Shown here: piece after piece, positions 28,384 to 39,635 of the stretch
Numbering within the stretch: the first letter of the stretch is position 1
Layout of the letters: the number at the start of each line of letters is the position of its first letter
Origin: Candidatus Nanopelagicales bacterium
Lineage (GTDB): Bacteria > Actinomycetota > Actinomycetes > S36-B12 > GCA-2699445
Assembly (NCBI GenBank): GCA_037045355.1
Contig: JBAOHO010000002.1
Span: 1 to 64,000 of the forward strand
Length of the DNA stretch: 64,000 nt
Direction of reading: 5' to 3'
Made by a program: the position numbers and the translations under genes
The notes under the pieces: model-generated
Databases searched by the model: none
Told to the model about the DNA's origin: nothing
Seen by the model: only the letters and a program-made list of their open reading frames with translations

Positions 28384-29917
28384 ATGACGCGCATAGGTAG
28401 TGGCTCTGCTCCACTCTGGCCCCGGACCTGGGCGTTCGTTACGCGGCTTCCCGTTCGAGTCGCCGCGGTGAGCACTGCGATGCTGATGGCTCTCCTTTGT
28501 TGGGCCTTTGCCTCGCCGGTGGCCTCGGCCCCCGATGACGACTTCCACATCGCCAATGTGTACTGCCTACATGACGCGGCATCTTGCGCGCCTGGCCGAC
28601 AGAGCGACCCTTACCCTGCTTTGTTCGGGGGGATCCAGGTTGGTACGCGCCCAACGCAGCCCTCCCTGCGGACTGCCTAAGTGACGAGGACCCAGACAGC
28701 AACCGTCCTCAAGCACCGGACGACATCACTTACTACCCACCTGGGTACTACCGACTGTTATCAATATTCACTCAAGATACAATCCAGAGAATCCGTCGCG
28801 GCTTGGCGAGTGGCTGTAGCCGTTCTCACACTCTTGATGGCTTTGGCCTCTATCGCTCTGAGTCTCCCATTGTGGCGCCGACCATTGACTGTTGCGTGGA
28901 TGGTTTCGTCGGTCCCGCTGGGAATGTTCCTTCTCTCGTCACACAATCCCTCTGCCGTGGCAATCGTCGGCGCCGCGACCGTTGTCGGTCCCGGCGTGGC
29001 AATACTGGACCACCGAACAGACAACTCCCGAACCGTGCTCACGGTTTTGCTGATTGGCTTCAGTTTGTTCTTGATGGTTGGCGGAAGGACCGAGGGTTTG
29101 CTTTTTGTGGCCATCAGCGCCGCCCTGATTCTCCTTCTCGGACTTAGGCGTCTGTCCGTCACAACCGCTGCTGTGAGTGCGGTCCTTATTCTTGCTCTCG
29201 CCCTAGTTTCATGGCTCGCTTTACCATCTCTATTTGCGAAGATAGGTGCCCTTGGCCTCGACGCTGCGGAATACGGGTACGCGTCAAGATTTTTGGGACG
29301 GCCTGGCGCGTTCGGCGGGAATGCCTGACCGGCTCGTACACCTCTCCCCTCGGCTGGCTCGATATCGCAATGCCCGAGTTAGTTACGGTAGCCGCTGGGG
29401 CTAGGCCTTCTGGGGTGCCATCATGCTTGGACTCGCCGCGATCAGTTGGCGCAAGACCGTAGCCATCGCAGTAGCGGCTGCGGCCATGCTTGGGATCTCA
29501 ATCACTGCGTTTGTCGCCGCAGGATACGCTGGGCAAACTGCGTTACCATTTGCCCTTAATCTACCTGCTCAGTCATCGCTGTACTGGCTCCCGTCGGTCG
29601 CCGGTCCTGCCAGCTCTGGGGTCACGCCCAGTGGTGGGCCTTGTGCACATCCTTGGTGGTCGCGAATTGCGGTCTGCACTGCTATACGTAACCGTGCGTT
29701 ACGTCAGCGGTATCAGCGCAGGTACTGCCTCGCCCCTGGCGCTAGCCGGAGTAGGGACACCGGATTGGTGGTGGGGAGCCTGGTTCAGCCCATTCTCCAA
29801 CTGGCTCTCGGCTCGCTCGCCTTTGCTGCAGCGCTTTCACTGCTTGCCGAGTCTGTTGATGCGCCTCGAAAGGGACGGAACATCACCCACGAGTCAGTCG
29901 GCCCGGCGGTGAAGTGA
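28384..29917 (+). CDS. DUF2142-like polytopic membrane protein (frameshifted)
   Basis: ATG 28384: an N-terminal helix VAAVSTAMLMALLCWAFASP followed by PDDDFHIANVYC, the 'P-D-[ED]-x-H' element found just after the first helix in DUF2142 and GT-C-type proteins. Further helices in shifted frames: VAVLTLLMALASIALSLPLW, TVLTVLLIGFSLFLMVGGRT, VSAVLILALALVSWLALPSL, VAIAVAAAAMLGISITAFVA and LQLALGSLAFAAALSLLAES. Around 510 residues and 10-12 helices. Likely a glycosyltransferase-C-like or glycan-export helper; function unknown. At least four frameshifts (about 28680, 28800, 29330, 29560). Confidence 0.65.
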
Positions 29918-29989
29918 TTCTGACTTTGGGATTCCGACCTAAGGTCAGGACCGGGGTGGTGGGGTGTCAACCATCCCGGACAACCAATT

Positions 29990-30031
29990 GGAAGAGTAGC
30001 CCGAGCCTCCACTAGAACCAGGGCGACTCCA
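29990..30031. repeat. IS3-type end scar (IS-c right-end-like)
   Basis: The sequence ATAGCCCGAGCCTCC-like at 29997-30013 and CCAGGGCGACTCCA to 30031 resembles the IS-c right end at 22462-22497. Only the last ~40 bp remain, so it is a scar of an old insertion just upstream of the phosphatase gene. Confidence 0.5.
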
Positions 30032-30078
30032 CGCTCATCTCGGAAGCCGATCGGTACATCCGGCACTAGGGTATGTGA

Positions 30079-30784
30079 ATGTTCCGGATCCTGGTCGTAT
30101 GCACGGCGAACATCTGCCGCTCGCCGGCCACCGCAGCGTTGCTGCGCAATGAACTGCAGAAGCTGGTGGCTAATGGCGTCATCCATGTGGACTCCGCGGG
30201 CGTGTCCGCTACCGCGAACATGCCAGCCTGTGGCCTGAGCGGTAGGCTCATGAACGAGTCGGTGGCCCGGCGACATACCGGTAGCGCGGACCCGCGATCA
30301 TCTTTGGCTAGGCACCGCTCTCGCAGGGTGACACCCGCGCTCGCGCAGCGGGCTGACCTCGTGCTGACCCTGGAGCGGGCACACCGTGCGGAGTTGGCGC
30401 GCATGGCCGCCACCGCGAGGCCAAAGACATTCACGCTGCGCCAGGCCGCGAACCTGTCGCGAGTGGTCCGTTCCTTCGTGGCCGCGCAAGAGATCCCGGT
30501 CGGCGCGCCACCACTGCCAGCGGATTCGGTGTCGCGATTGCGCTGGTGGGCAGCGGAACTCGATGCAGCTCGCGGGTCGGCACCCCGGCACATGAACTTG
30601 GCTGAAGCGGATCCAGCAGGGCTCATGGTGTCGTGGCACCCCGGATGATGTCCCAGACCCGCATGTGCTGGGTAGCGAGATCCACGGGGCGGCGATGGAC
30701 TTGGTGGAACAGCAAGTCCTTGAGATTGCCTCAGCCATCACTCAAGTCGTGGCAATCGAGGCCGAAGGAGGCCCCAAGGCCTGA
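30079..30784 (+). CDS. Low-molecular-weight protein tyrosine phosphatase
   Basis: ATG 30079. The P-loop C8-TANIC-R14-S sits in VVCTANICRSPATAALLRNE, the C(X)5R signature of LMW-PTPs. The general-acid loop DVPDPHVLGSEIHGAAMDLV (Asp-Pro) comes near the C-terminus after a frameshift at about 30640, ending EAEGGPKA-stop at 30782-30784. About 235 residues, longer than the classical 150. Such phosphatases (Wzb/CpsB type) dephosphorylate the partner BY-kinase, here at 26.4-27.8 kb, and so control chain export. It converges on the WbpM-like gene with about 50 bp overlap. Confidence 0.88.
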
Positions 30785-32533
30785 TCGGCAACGCAAGAGG
30801 CGCCGACCATTGAACTGGACACCGGCGGTACTGAGGTTCGGGGCAATTAACGAATGGGCGGTCCGCTCCAAGACCTCGGCTGTGGCCCTCCAGAGTCTCG
30901 TGCAGTTTCTCGCCCGGGCGAAGTCCCGTGAACTCAACATCGATGTCTCTCCCCGCCAGGGCGATCATCTGATGCGCGACATCCAGAATCCTCACAGGTT
31001 GTCCCATGTCCAGAATCATGGTGTCAGCGGGTTCACCGAGCACGGCCGCTTGAAGTACAAGCTGAACTGCCTCCTCAACGGTCATGAAGTATCTAGTTAC
31101 ATCGGGGTGGGTGACAGTCAGCGGGCCACCGGATCTGGATTTGCTCCGCAAAGGCCGTCAAGACGGAGCCGCGGGTACCCAGCACATTACCGAAACGTAC
31201 AGACAGGAACCGCCGACCGCCTGTGGCGGCGCCCGCCGTGAGACCCTCCGCTGTCCGTTTAGTCTTGCCCAGAACGCTCGTTGGGTCGGCTGCCTTGTCA
31301 GTGGAAATATTGACCAATACCTCCACGCCAGCCGTCAACGGAAGCATCCAAGACATTGGCCGTCCCGGTCAACGTTGGTCTTGGCGCCCTCCTTCCGGGT
31401 TGCGCTCGTAGCAGTGTCAGATGTTTTAGCGCGGCGGCATGAAAGACGATGTTCGGCCGCAGCCTGAGAAAGACCTCTATCATCCGCGCTCGATCTCGAA
31501 TATCAGCCAAGACGAGGCAGGGATCCTCGAGCAGGCCTCTGCCATCAAGGCTGAGCTGAAGTGCGTGGAGCGCGGACTCGTCACGATCGAGCATTGACCA
31601 GCTGGCTGGGCCCCAGTCGTTTGATCTGCCGACACAACTCCGACCCGATCGATCCACCCGCACCAGTGACAAGGACTGAACTGGCCTGCGATGAACCGTC
31701 TGACCCCACTTAGATCAGTGTCAACAGGTGGGCGTCGCAGAAAGTCCGACAACTGGAGGTCCCGAATGTCGCTTGACGCCGATATCATCACGTCCGGCCA
31801 GTTCCGCGAGGGTTGGGAGGGCTTTGGCCTTGACCCCCGTGGCGGCCGCTACCTCGGACACGCGATGCACTAGACCCGCACCAGCCGACGGTGCCGCAAT
31901 GACGATTTGTTCGATATCCCTCTCCACTACGAGTTGACCGAGCTGAGCGACAGTTCCCTCGACGCGGACCGGGCCGACTCTGAGGTGCCGCTTTCGAGGA
32001 TCGTCCTCCACGAACAGGACCGGGTCATAAGGGGATTGGCTGTCCACCAGCAAACCGCGAACCAGTTGTGTACCGGCACTCCCGGCCCCGACCACTGCTA
32101 CACGCCGCGAATCCGGATTCACAACATATCGGTCCCGCATAATCCGGTATCCGACTCGGACTCCCACGACCATGACGACGGCAGAACCTGCGGCCGAAAG
32201 CGGAAGGCTCAGCGGCAGCGGGCGATGGGCGCCCATGAATGCAAGGGCGGAGGTTGCTAATAAGGCAACTAGCCCACAGATGAAGACCAGGGCGAGTGCC
32301 TCATCGAGCGACCCGACCATGTGACGGCGGTCGTACAGGCGCATAGCCGTCGATATGATGAGGAAGGTGGCGGCCACCACCGTTGCCACCACCAGAACAG
32401 CACTCCAGGGAACTTCAGGCAACTGGCCATCGAAACGGAGCGTGGCGAAAGCGGCAAAGGACATGATCCAAACGACGAAGTCCCAAATGGGGAGGATCCA
32501 CCGTGGCTTCGGCCGCCGAATTTTCGCTAGTCA
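30731..32533 (-). CDS. WbpM/CapD-type UDP-GlcNAc C6 (C4,6)-dehydratase
   Basis: Membrane-anchored nucleotide-sugar dehydratase making UDP-4-keto-6-deoxy-HexNAc. N-terminal helices SAVLVVATVVAATFLIISTA and LALVFICGLVALLATSALAF, a first Rossmann-like domain RVAVVGAGSAGTQLVRGLLV, and DLQLSDFLRRPPVDTDL. The catalytic Rossmann domain has VLVTGAGGSIGSELCRQI, NIVFHAAALKHLTL and VNISTDKAADPTSVLGKTKR. The last gives Ser/Thr, Leu in place of the usual Met/Tyr, and Lys of the S-M/Y-K triad. RFGNVLGTRGSVLTAFAEQI, THPDVTRYFMTVEEAVQLVL and LRPGEKLHETL follow. About 600 residues. Frameshifts near 31735, 31650, 31400, 31130 and 30900. The start lies upstream of 32464 and is unclear. Confidence 0.87.
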
Positions 32534-32651
32534 CCCACAGCTCCCCCCGGTCTGACATTCACCTGCGCAAATAGTACCTGCGATCCGACGACCATGGACG
32601 TTCGGGCGTCAGGCTCCGACCACGCAGGGCAAGTCTCCCCGGCGCACCACG

Positions 32652-32912
32652 TCATTCCTTCCTCTGTCGAACCAAGATCAGGAGTGCCACCGCCAAGAAC
32701 AGCGCGCCCAAACCGGACACAACGCCGATCACAAGGTCGGTTTGACTTCGCTCAATGAAGTACGGAGCGAAAGAAGCGGCTGTTCGCTCCGCGCCGAATG
32801 GGAACAGCTGACTCACGAGCACGACCGCAACCCTTCCAGGACACGCATCTACCGGGTCCTTGCCAAATGTGCAGAAGAACCATATCCGGTGGCTGTGCCC
32901 GGAATCAGCCAA
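32652..32912 (-). CDS. Small membrane-anchored protein, unknown
   Basis: An 86-residue frame between the lipoprotein glycosidase and the WbpM-like gene. The only clear feature is a C-terminal membrane helix with basic tail: LVIGVVSGLGALFLAVALLI followed by LVRQRKE. It could be a separate small protein or a displaced C-terminal anchor of the upstream gene after a frameshift. No family recognised. Confidence 0.35.
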   Translation of the reverse strand: MADSGHSHRIWFFCTFGKDPVDACPGRVAVVLVSQLFPFGAERTAASFAPYFIERSQTDLVIGVVSGLGALFLAVALLILVRQRKE

Positions 32913-32934
32913 TCGGCCGCAGCAGCGGGCAGCA

Positions 32935-34231
32935 TCAGCCCGCCGAACCGATCAGTACCGGGACCTCGTCCACCGTCAGTTCGCTGGTCTCTTCGCAGGT
33001 GTTGTCCGGCAAGCGGCACACTTCGGCGGAGCCCCCCAACGGATAGGCCACCTGGACGTTCTCCTTATCGCCCTCCTCAGGCTGCGCCCACGCGATGGAA
33101 ATTCTCCTTGCCATCCTTGATGAACGCGCACCGAACCAGTTCGCCCTTCTGCTCGCATCCGTTGAAGCGCGTACCCCTGACCCAGTCAGCGAACGTCGCC
33201 AGGCCAATCGTTGCCGGGTCCCCGGGTCGAGTCTGGATTCCCGGGAATGCGTCGTACTGCTTGGTGGCGAAGTACCAATAGTTGCGGGGGACATCCAGAC
33301 GCCACCCGTCCAGGTAAGTTCGAACCGCCCAGGCTGCCGCGCGATCGCCGGTGATCCGACCATTCGGTTCACCTCCGGGAACCCCTACGAAGTAGTTCAC
33401 CTCGGTGTCCCACAGTGGCTTGCCCTTGGGGGCGCCCATATCGGCCAGCATTTCGCGGAACTTGGAGATCTGCTCACGCCGCGTGGCCGGACCGGTCTCA
33501 CCTGGCGGGTAGAAGTGACCGTTGTATACATCGAACGGCCACCCGGCCTGCTTCAAGTCCTCGAGGTATGCGGTTACGAAACCATCCAGATAGTCCTGGC
33601 GGTGAGTCTGCATACTCGACATCGTGACGATCGCCTTAGGGTCTTCTTCGTTGACGACCTTGCGCAGTATCTTGGTCATCTCGGTGAGTTGCCCCGGCGT
33701 CCCCTGGAAGAACTGAGGAGAGGAACCCTCATTCCAGACCTCATACGCCTGGATCTTGCCCTTGTACCGTTTGACGACCGCCCGAACGTAGTCCTCGTAG
33801 TCCTGCATGTTCTTCGGCGGCGCAGAGGATTTGGGACCGAACACCTCAACAGATGGGTCCTTGACCTTGCCAGCTGCCCACTTCGGTGTTCCGCAGAACG
33901 AATACACCAAGTACTCTCCACCGTACTCCTGGTGAGCAGCCACAGTGAGGTCGAACAAGGGCCAATCGTATTGCCCCTTCTTCTTCTCGACGGCGCGCCA
34001 CAGCGGTGCGCAGTTCATCCGCAAGTTGCCCGACTTGGTCTCAGGATCGGCATGGAAGGAGTGCATGGTGAGCTGTTCTCCGGTGACGTCAAACGGGGTG
34101 CCCTCGGGCAATGGCTTGAAGTCGCCGGCAACCTCCGCAGGACTGGCACCCGGGGCAGCCGGTTCCTGGCTCGAGCAAGCCGACAGAACGACAACTCCGG
34201 CCAGAGCGACAACGCCCATCGCACGCAACAT
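32935..34231 (-). CDS. Secreted lipoprotein, putative clan GH-A glycoside hydrolase
   Basis: ATG 34229-34231: MLRAMGVVALAGVVVLSAC-SS is a lipoprotein signal with the lipobox LSAC, then a Pro/Ala linker. The barrel region has QLTMHSFHADPETKSGNL, EYLVYSFCGTPKWAAGKV and QAYEVWNEGSSPQFFQGTPG; the NE of VWNE fits the acid/base Glu. YNGHFYPPGE and KPLWDTEVNYF follow, where Glu of DTE fits the nucleophile. A frameshift near 33095 joins a beta-sandwich-like C-terminus (ENVQVAYPLGGSAEVCRLPD) ending VLIGSAG-stop. About 430 residues. Two paralogues with the same WNE and WDTE motifs lie at 39.6 and 44.2 kb. It may trim or degrade the exported glycan; substrate unknown. Confidence 0.72.
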
Positions 34232-34234
34232 GTA

Positions 34235-35574
34235 TCAACAGCCCCTAGTCGTCGGTGATCTCGGGCGAGTGTAACTGGTCCCTGGTTCGGGGCGGCCGAG
34301 CACTGACAGGCACGGCCCACCGTCGGTCTGGGCCACCCGACCTCACCCTGAAACGCCATTCCCGCCACTACCAGCATGGGGAACAGGTAGCTGATGGGGA
34401 AGTAGGTCAGACCCATCGGCACCTCCACGGCGGCTTGGACGCACACGAGCACCAGCAGGGCTACAGCGAGATGCGCACTACCCTTCGGTCGCGACAAAGT
34501 AGCGATTGCCGCAGTGAGTGCGACAGCGGACAAGGCAGCCAGTCCCACCAGTCCCGACTGGGATGCTGCCTCGAGAATCTCATTGTGCGCGTGCAGTGGG
34601 TGCCACCATTGGGATGGCCCCTGGTCCCAGAACGTGTTGCTGAACGCGTCTGTCCCGTAACCAGTCACCGGTGAGTCCCGGAACAACCACTCCGCAACCG
34701 ACCAGGGAACTTGTCGTCCGGTGAACAGTCTGTTGAATAGTTGCTCAATCGGCAGAGACTCGGCGATGGGAGTGAACAGGATGAATGGGCTCATGGGGAT
34801 GAGCAGCGCCAGGGCCACTACCGCCGCACGCAGACGGTCTTGCGTGGCCACAACGACCAGCGCCAGGACCGCGAGGATCGTACCGGCCACCGCGGCTCGG
34901 CTCTGGCTCCACAGCACGGCGACGACACACAAAGCAGGAATCAACCAGGTCACCCAGCGGACCTTGACCAAGGGGAGTAGGAGCGCCAAGAGCAGGGTCG
35001 CCGCCGCGATCGGGCCCAATGTATTCGGGTGAAGTGTGATCCCACGCAGAGCTGAAACTCCGAAAGTGGTTCGCTCGTAGTCCCCGACTGAGTGGAAGGC
35101 CCCGTCCACAAGGCCGGCCGCAGTCGCGACCCCGTATGCCAGGCTCAGAATCACGATGGTCGCCCCCACAGCCACAGCTGTCCGGACCAGCGCCGTGGCG
35201 CGGGGTGGTGCGAGCACCAAGACCACAGCGACAGCCGCCATGGCGATTGTCGCTGTGGGCAGAGGTTCACCGTGAATTATCGAAGTAATCCAGGGGGACA
35301 ACCAGAAGGATGCGACGGCGATTGCTGCGCACAACCGCGGGATCGAGACCCTTTGCGTGGCAAGCAGAAAGCAGGCAGCGCACACTGCAATGATCAGTGT
35401 CCCAATATCCAGCCAGCCGGGGTCACGAGCAGGCGGAAAGGTCATGGCCACAACGATTCGAACAGCGGCAACCACCAATACCACTGCCGGCACCACTCGC
35501 TGCCAGACACCTACCGGCGTTGTGGCTGGCGGAATCGACCGACCCACGCCACCCTGCCCCGCCTCACTCGTCAT
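34235..35574 (-). CDS. O-antigen ligase/polymerase family membrane protein
   Basis: ATG 35572-35574 overlaps the Wzt stop (ATGA). Hydrophobic segments throughout: VWQRVVPAVVLVVAAVRIVV, LIIAVCAACFLLATQRV, TIAMAAVAVVLVLAP, LGPIAAATLLLALLLPLV, WLIPALCVVAVLWSQSRAAV. The Wzy_C signature is clear: WLFRDSPVTGYGTDAFSNTF and HPLHAHNEILEAASQSGLVG ('HAHN..LE...G..G'). About 445 residues. A late frameshift is needed to reach the stop at 34235-34237. Being in one operon with wzm/wzt, it probably transfers the finished chain to its acceptor (ligase role inferred). Confidence 0.87.
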
Positions 35575-36904
35575 CTTCTGGGGTTCTTCACAGCGATCCG
35601 TTGAGGTGCTGCAGAGTCCGACCCCCGGTCATGTAGCCCCCCGGGGTCCACGGCCACGGAACCAGATCCGGTCGAAACGGTCACCACGCCTCCGGAGGCC
35701 CGCCAGAAGCCGGGCTGGACGAACAACCCGCCCTGATGCGAGCCGCCTTCGCGCACCACGAAGTCCTGACCTTTCTCATCCACGTCGAGTACGTGGCCGT
35801 CGATACTCACTTCGGTGCGAAGGTTGTACTGACCCGGCGCGAGCAGCAGCGGGTCCATCACCCATTCCACGTACCGATCACCAGCGTTGACCTTCATCAG
35901 GCCGTCCGCCCCGGAATGCACCGCCATCACCGTGACGTCGTCGCTGTTGCGGATCTGGAGGCCGAAAGCGACGCGATCAACCTGCTCACGTGCCGAGTAG
36001 CAGATGCGTGCGGTAGCCGCAGCGCCAGAGAGGAGTCGCGGCAGCGACTCACCTGCGGGGTCCCGGAACTCGACGGCGGTCACACGGATCTCCCCCGACC
36101 CGCGGCGTTGCGATTGATCCATCGGCCCGGGCTTCTCCGGGCACGGGCAGCGGCCTTGCTGGCTTCGATCTCATTGACACGTTCCAGGTATGCCTGCGCG
36201 ACCTTGCGCGTGGGACCGATCTGCTGCACCTCGCCGCGCTCCAGCCACAGTGTTTCGTCGCACAACTGTTGGACCTGCCCGAGACTGTGGGAGACCAAGA
36301 CCATCGTGGTGCCGCTGCGGCGCAGTCCATGCATATGGTCGAAGCATTTCCGCTGGAATTCCTCGTCACCGACGCTGATGACCTCGTCGACTATCAGGAT
36401 TTCGGGCCTGACCATGACCGACACGGCGAACCCCAACCGCACGTGCATTCCCGACGAGTAATGCTTGATCGGATTGTCGATGAACTCACCGATATCGGCG
36501 AACTCAATGATCTGATCCATCATCCGGTTCATCTCTTGCCCGGTGAAACCCAGGATCGTCCCGTTGAGCCTGATGTTCTCCCGACCGGTGAGTTCGGGAT
36601 GAAACCCGGCTCCCACCTCAAGCAGTGCCGCCACTCGCCCATTGACCGTCACATTCCCTGACGTCGGTCGGTAAATTCCGGTCAGAACCTTCAGCGCCGT
36701 CGACTTGCCGGATCCGTTGTGGCCGATGATTCCCAGCGATGCCCCCTTCGGAACGGCGAAAGTCGCATCCCGCAGCGCCCAGAAGTCCCGGTGCCCAGGG
36801 GGCCTCCCTCGGGCCAGCCGTTCCTTCAGCGAGTGTGTCTCACCTCACTGCGGATGCGGAACTTCTTGGACAGACCACACAGCCTGGATCGCAGGTTCGG
36901 TCAT
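35571..36904 (-). CDS. wzt: Polysaccharide ABC exporter ATPase with C-terminal carbohydrate-binding domain (Wzt)
   Basis: ATG 36902-36904 with GAGGAGAT upstream. Residues 1-60: AVGLSKKFRIR after a frameshift near 36880. Walker A is GASLGIIGHNGSGKSTALKV. The segment RVAALLEVGAGFHPELTGRE is specific to O-antigen ABC ATPases. The signature KHYSSGMHVRLGFAVSV, Walker B PEILIVDEVISVGDEEFQRK and H-loop TTMVLVSHSLGQV follow. After a second frameshift near 36100 comes a Wzt-C domain (AVEFRDPAGESLPRLLSG to DFVVREGG), which binds the chain end in other bacteria. About 444 residues. Energises export by Wzm, 10 bp upstream. Confidence 0.92.
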
Positions 36905-36914
36905 ATCTCCTCAC

Positions 36915-37731
36915 TCAGATCTTGACCCCAGCGTCGGTGGATGAACGCAGCCGCCCCAGCGGCGAGCACCGTCCAGCCGACCACGTAGGCGATCGTCTTG
37001 GGGCCCGGGCAAGCGTCAACCCATAGATGAGGTCACGCGAGATCTGCACCAACGCAGTCATCGGGTTCAACTCGATCAGGGCACGGAGGGGGACGCCCCG
37101 TGCATCCTCAGGGATCAGATCGATGGGGTAGATCACCGGTGTCACGAAGAACCACATCTGCAGGAGGATCGCCGTGATCTGGCCGGTGTCACGGAAGCGG
37201 ACGTACGACACTGCGAGGCAGTAGCCCAGACAGGTGGCGAACAAGCGCGGTGACGACCAAGACAAGGGGATAGAGCAGCCAGGTCCAGCCGACGTTGAAG
37301 AACACCAGCATGAGAATCAGCATCACTGCGGCCTCGAGCAGTCGCTCGATCAGACTGGTGATGGCGGCCGCGAAGACCGGCACGTAGGAGGGGATGTAGA
37401 CCTTCTGCATCATGGGCCCCATCCCCACGATGGACCCGATGCATGCGTTGACGGTCTGCGCGAAGAGGTTCCAGGTGACCAGGCCGCAGAAGAACCAGAC
37501 CGCGAAGACTCCCTCGTGTCCGTTGCCCATCGGCGGCGCCTGCGCTCGGAAGATGACAGCGAACACGAGGCTGTAGATGAACACCGTCGCAAGGGGGACA
37601 ATCAGCGTCCATATCCATCCCAGGGCGGTAGCCGTGAAACGGCCCTTGAGATCGCGGATGGCGAAAGCCCAGATCAGGCGCCAGTGGGATCGCGCGCTAC
37701 CTTGCCGCATCGTGATGGAAGTATCAGACAT
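36915..37731 (-). CDS. wzm: Polysaccharide ABC exporter permease (Wzm/TagG family)
   Basis: ATG 37729-37731. WRLIWAFAIRDLKGRFTATA LGWIW is the typical ABC2 N-terminus, followed by helices PLATVFIYSLVFAVIFRAQA, EGVFAVWFFCGLVTWNLFAQ and LEAAVMLILMLVFFNVGWTW. After a frameshift near 37250, CLGYCLAVSYVRFRDTGQIT, LLQMWFFVTPVIYP and ALIELNPMTALVQISRDLIY carry the family motifs ('RD......LQ..FF..PI.Y', 'NP'). About 271 residues. It heads the operon wzm-wzt-ligase-glycosidase and is divergent from the GT-C gene at 37897. Confidence 0.92.
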
Positions 37732-37896
37732 TGACCGGTCCTTGGCTGCCCCTCGAACTTGGCGCCATCAGACGATTCAACCCCTCGCCCCCAAGTCGCC
37801 GCGGAAGTGGCGTAAGAAGGTTACCTCAGGGATCCACGCCGCCGGTGGCGGTGACCGATCTGAGTGGCGCAACCGCAGCAGGCTGGGGGACTTGAG

Positions 37897-39605
37897 ATGA
37901 CCACGGCGATAGGGACAACGCGTTGGGCCGCGGATCCCTGGCGGCTGTGGTCCGTCTGGGCGCCCTTGGGTGCGGCCTTCGCCTTCTGGGCCTTCGAGGC
38001 GCTCCCCGGGTTCAACCCCACTGACGACGGCTTCGTCTTGGCCCAGGCCTGGCGAGTCACCCACCTCGAGGTTCCCCACCGTCGACTTCACCTCACCGCG
38101 ACCGTTGGGGTCGGCGTTGATGCATGCTCCGGAGACCATGATCCCGTTCGGGACGCTGGCATTCAGCCGTCTCGTTGTCGTGCTGCAGATGCTATGGATC
38201 GCGGTGGCTTCGGTGCGGTTGATGACCGACCGCCGCTTGCGCCTGAGCGGGATTCAGGGCTTCACGCCGCGTGATGATCGCGTTTCTGCTGAACGTCTCG
38301 ACCTGGCCGATCATGGCCTGGCACACCATCGATGGGCTATTCCTCGGCATCTCCGCCCTGTGGCTGGCTTTGCGCACCGCGTCCTCCTCCCGGTGGGCGC
38401 ATGCCCAGTGGACGGCCGTTTGGCTGATGGCCGGCTCTGCCCCGCTGATCAAGCAGGGGTTCGCCGTGGTCCCCGTCCTGGTGGTCCTGCTGGTGAGCCT
38501 GACCGGGCGGGCACGAGGACTGCTCTACTTGCCGGTGGCGATTGTCCCCGGAGTCCTCTACCTCGTGCTCACCCGCGACACACCTGGAGGCCTGGGGGGA
38601 CAGTTGTACTCCGGCAGCCTGGCGGAGCTTCGGCAACCGGCGGAAACCCTGCTGGCAACCGAGCAGTCCAGCGCCGGGATTCTGGCCGTCGTCGCGGTGG
38701 CCGTCTCATTCGCGCTCGTGACCTGGGTGCGGAGAGGCCCGTCCCTGGTCGCCTTCACCGCGGCCGTGATCGCGATCGGGCCGATTCTGTACGCCGTGTC
38801 TCGCGATCTGGGCGGCATCTACGGAGTGTGGCCGTGGATCGCGACCATCACCCTGATCGCCTCGACCGTGCTGACCATTACACGGCTGGATCTGGTGGCA
38901 AGCGCAGCCGGACTCTTGGGCCTCGCGTACGCCACTGCCGCGTCCTGGGGAGTCACCAATCCGGGGTTGATCGCCGGAGCCATGGTCGCCGGTGGGCTAG
39001 GGCTGCTGGCATACCGCCGGCAACAGGCGGCTGCCGAGGTCGAGAGCCCACCCCCTCCTGGCTTCTCCCTCGCGACCATGCTGATCCTGGCAATCTGCGC
39101 GCTGATCGTGCTGCCAGCCCGCGCCTCGGCCCCCTACCGCGACGTGCCACGATCCGGCATGTCTGCATCGGTCGACGATCCGCGGCTGGCGCTGATCCGG
39201 ATGAGTCCGCAGACGGCCGCCTACATCGACGCTCTGCGAGACTGTCTCGCCCGCTACCCGGCGACCACTGTCGCTGTGCTTCCCGACGGTGCCGGGCTGT
39301 ATCCGTTACTGGGACTGCGCAATCCCTTCGACAGCGACTGGTGGTGGACCGATGAGCGTTCAGGTGATCACGAGCAACGGGTCGCCGCCACGGTCGCCCA
39401 ACTCAATGCGAGCGACGACTGGCTGGTTCTGTTCCAATCATTCGACCTCGCCTACCTTGCCGGGCTGAGTCCCGATCAGGTGAGAACCCCGGGCGAACCC
39501 TTCTCCTTCGTCCCAGGGGACATCCAGATTCTTCAACGGCTACACGGAAGACCCGTGCAGTGTGGGTCGCTCACCGGCGTCTACCGGCCGCGCGGTTCAG
39601 CATGA
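37897..39605 (+). CDS. Polytopic membrane protein, probable GT-C glycosyltransferase
   Basis: ATG 37897 after GGGGGA. First helix WAPLGAAFAFWAFEALPGF, then the acidic loop NPTDDGFVLAQAWRVTH with the DD pair expected at the catalytic loop of GT-C enzymes. Later helices: LVVVLQMLWIAVASVRL, IAFLLNVSTWPIMAW, GLLYLPVAIVPGVLYLVLT, ILAVVAVAVSFALVTWV, VWPWIATITLIASTVLTI, LATMLILAICALIVLPA. A soluble C-terminal domain follows (RMSPQTAAYIDALRDCLARY to LTGVYRPRG). Around 565 residues; frameshifts near 38075, 38110 and 38275. It likely uses a polyprenyl-phosphate sugar donor to decorate the glycan outside the membrane. Confidence 0.7.
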
Positions 39606-39635
39606 ATCACAACCGTCCGCTGCTTCGGTCGCTTC

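Noticed and set aside
33095..34258. 387-residue plus-strand frame opposite the lipoprotein glycosidase
   Set aside because: The minus strand has a lipobox signal peptide and catalytic motifs; the plus frame has none.
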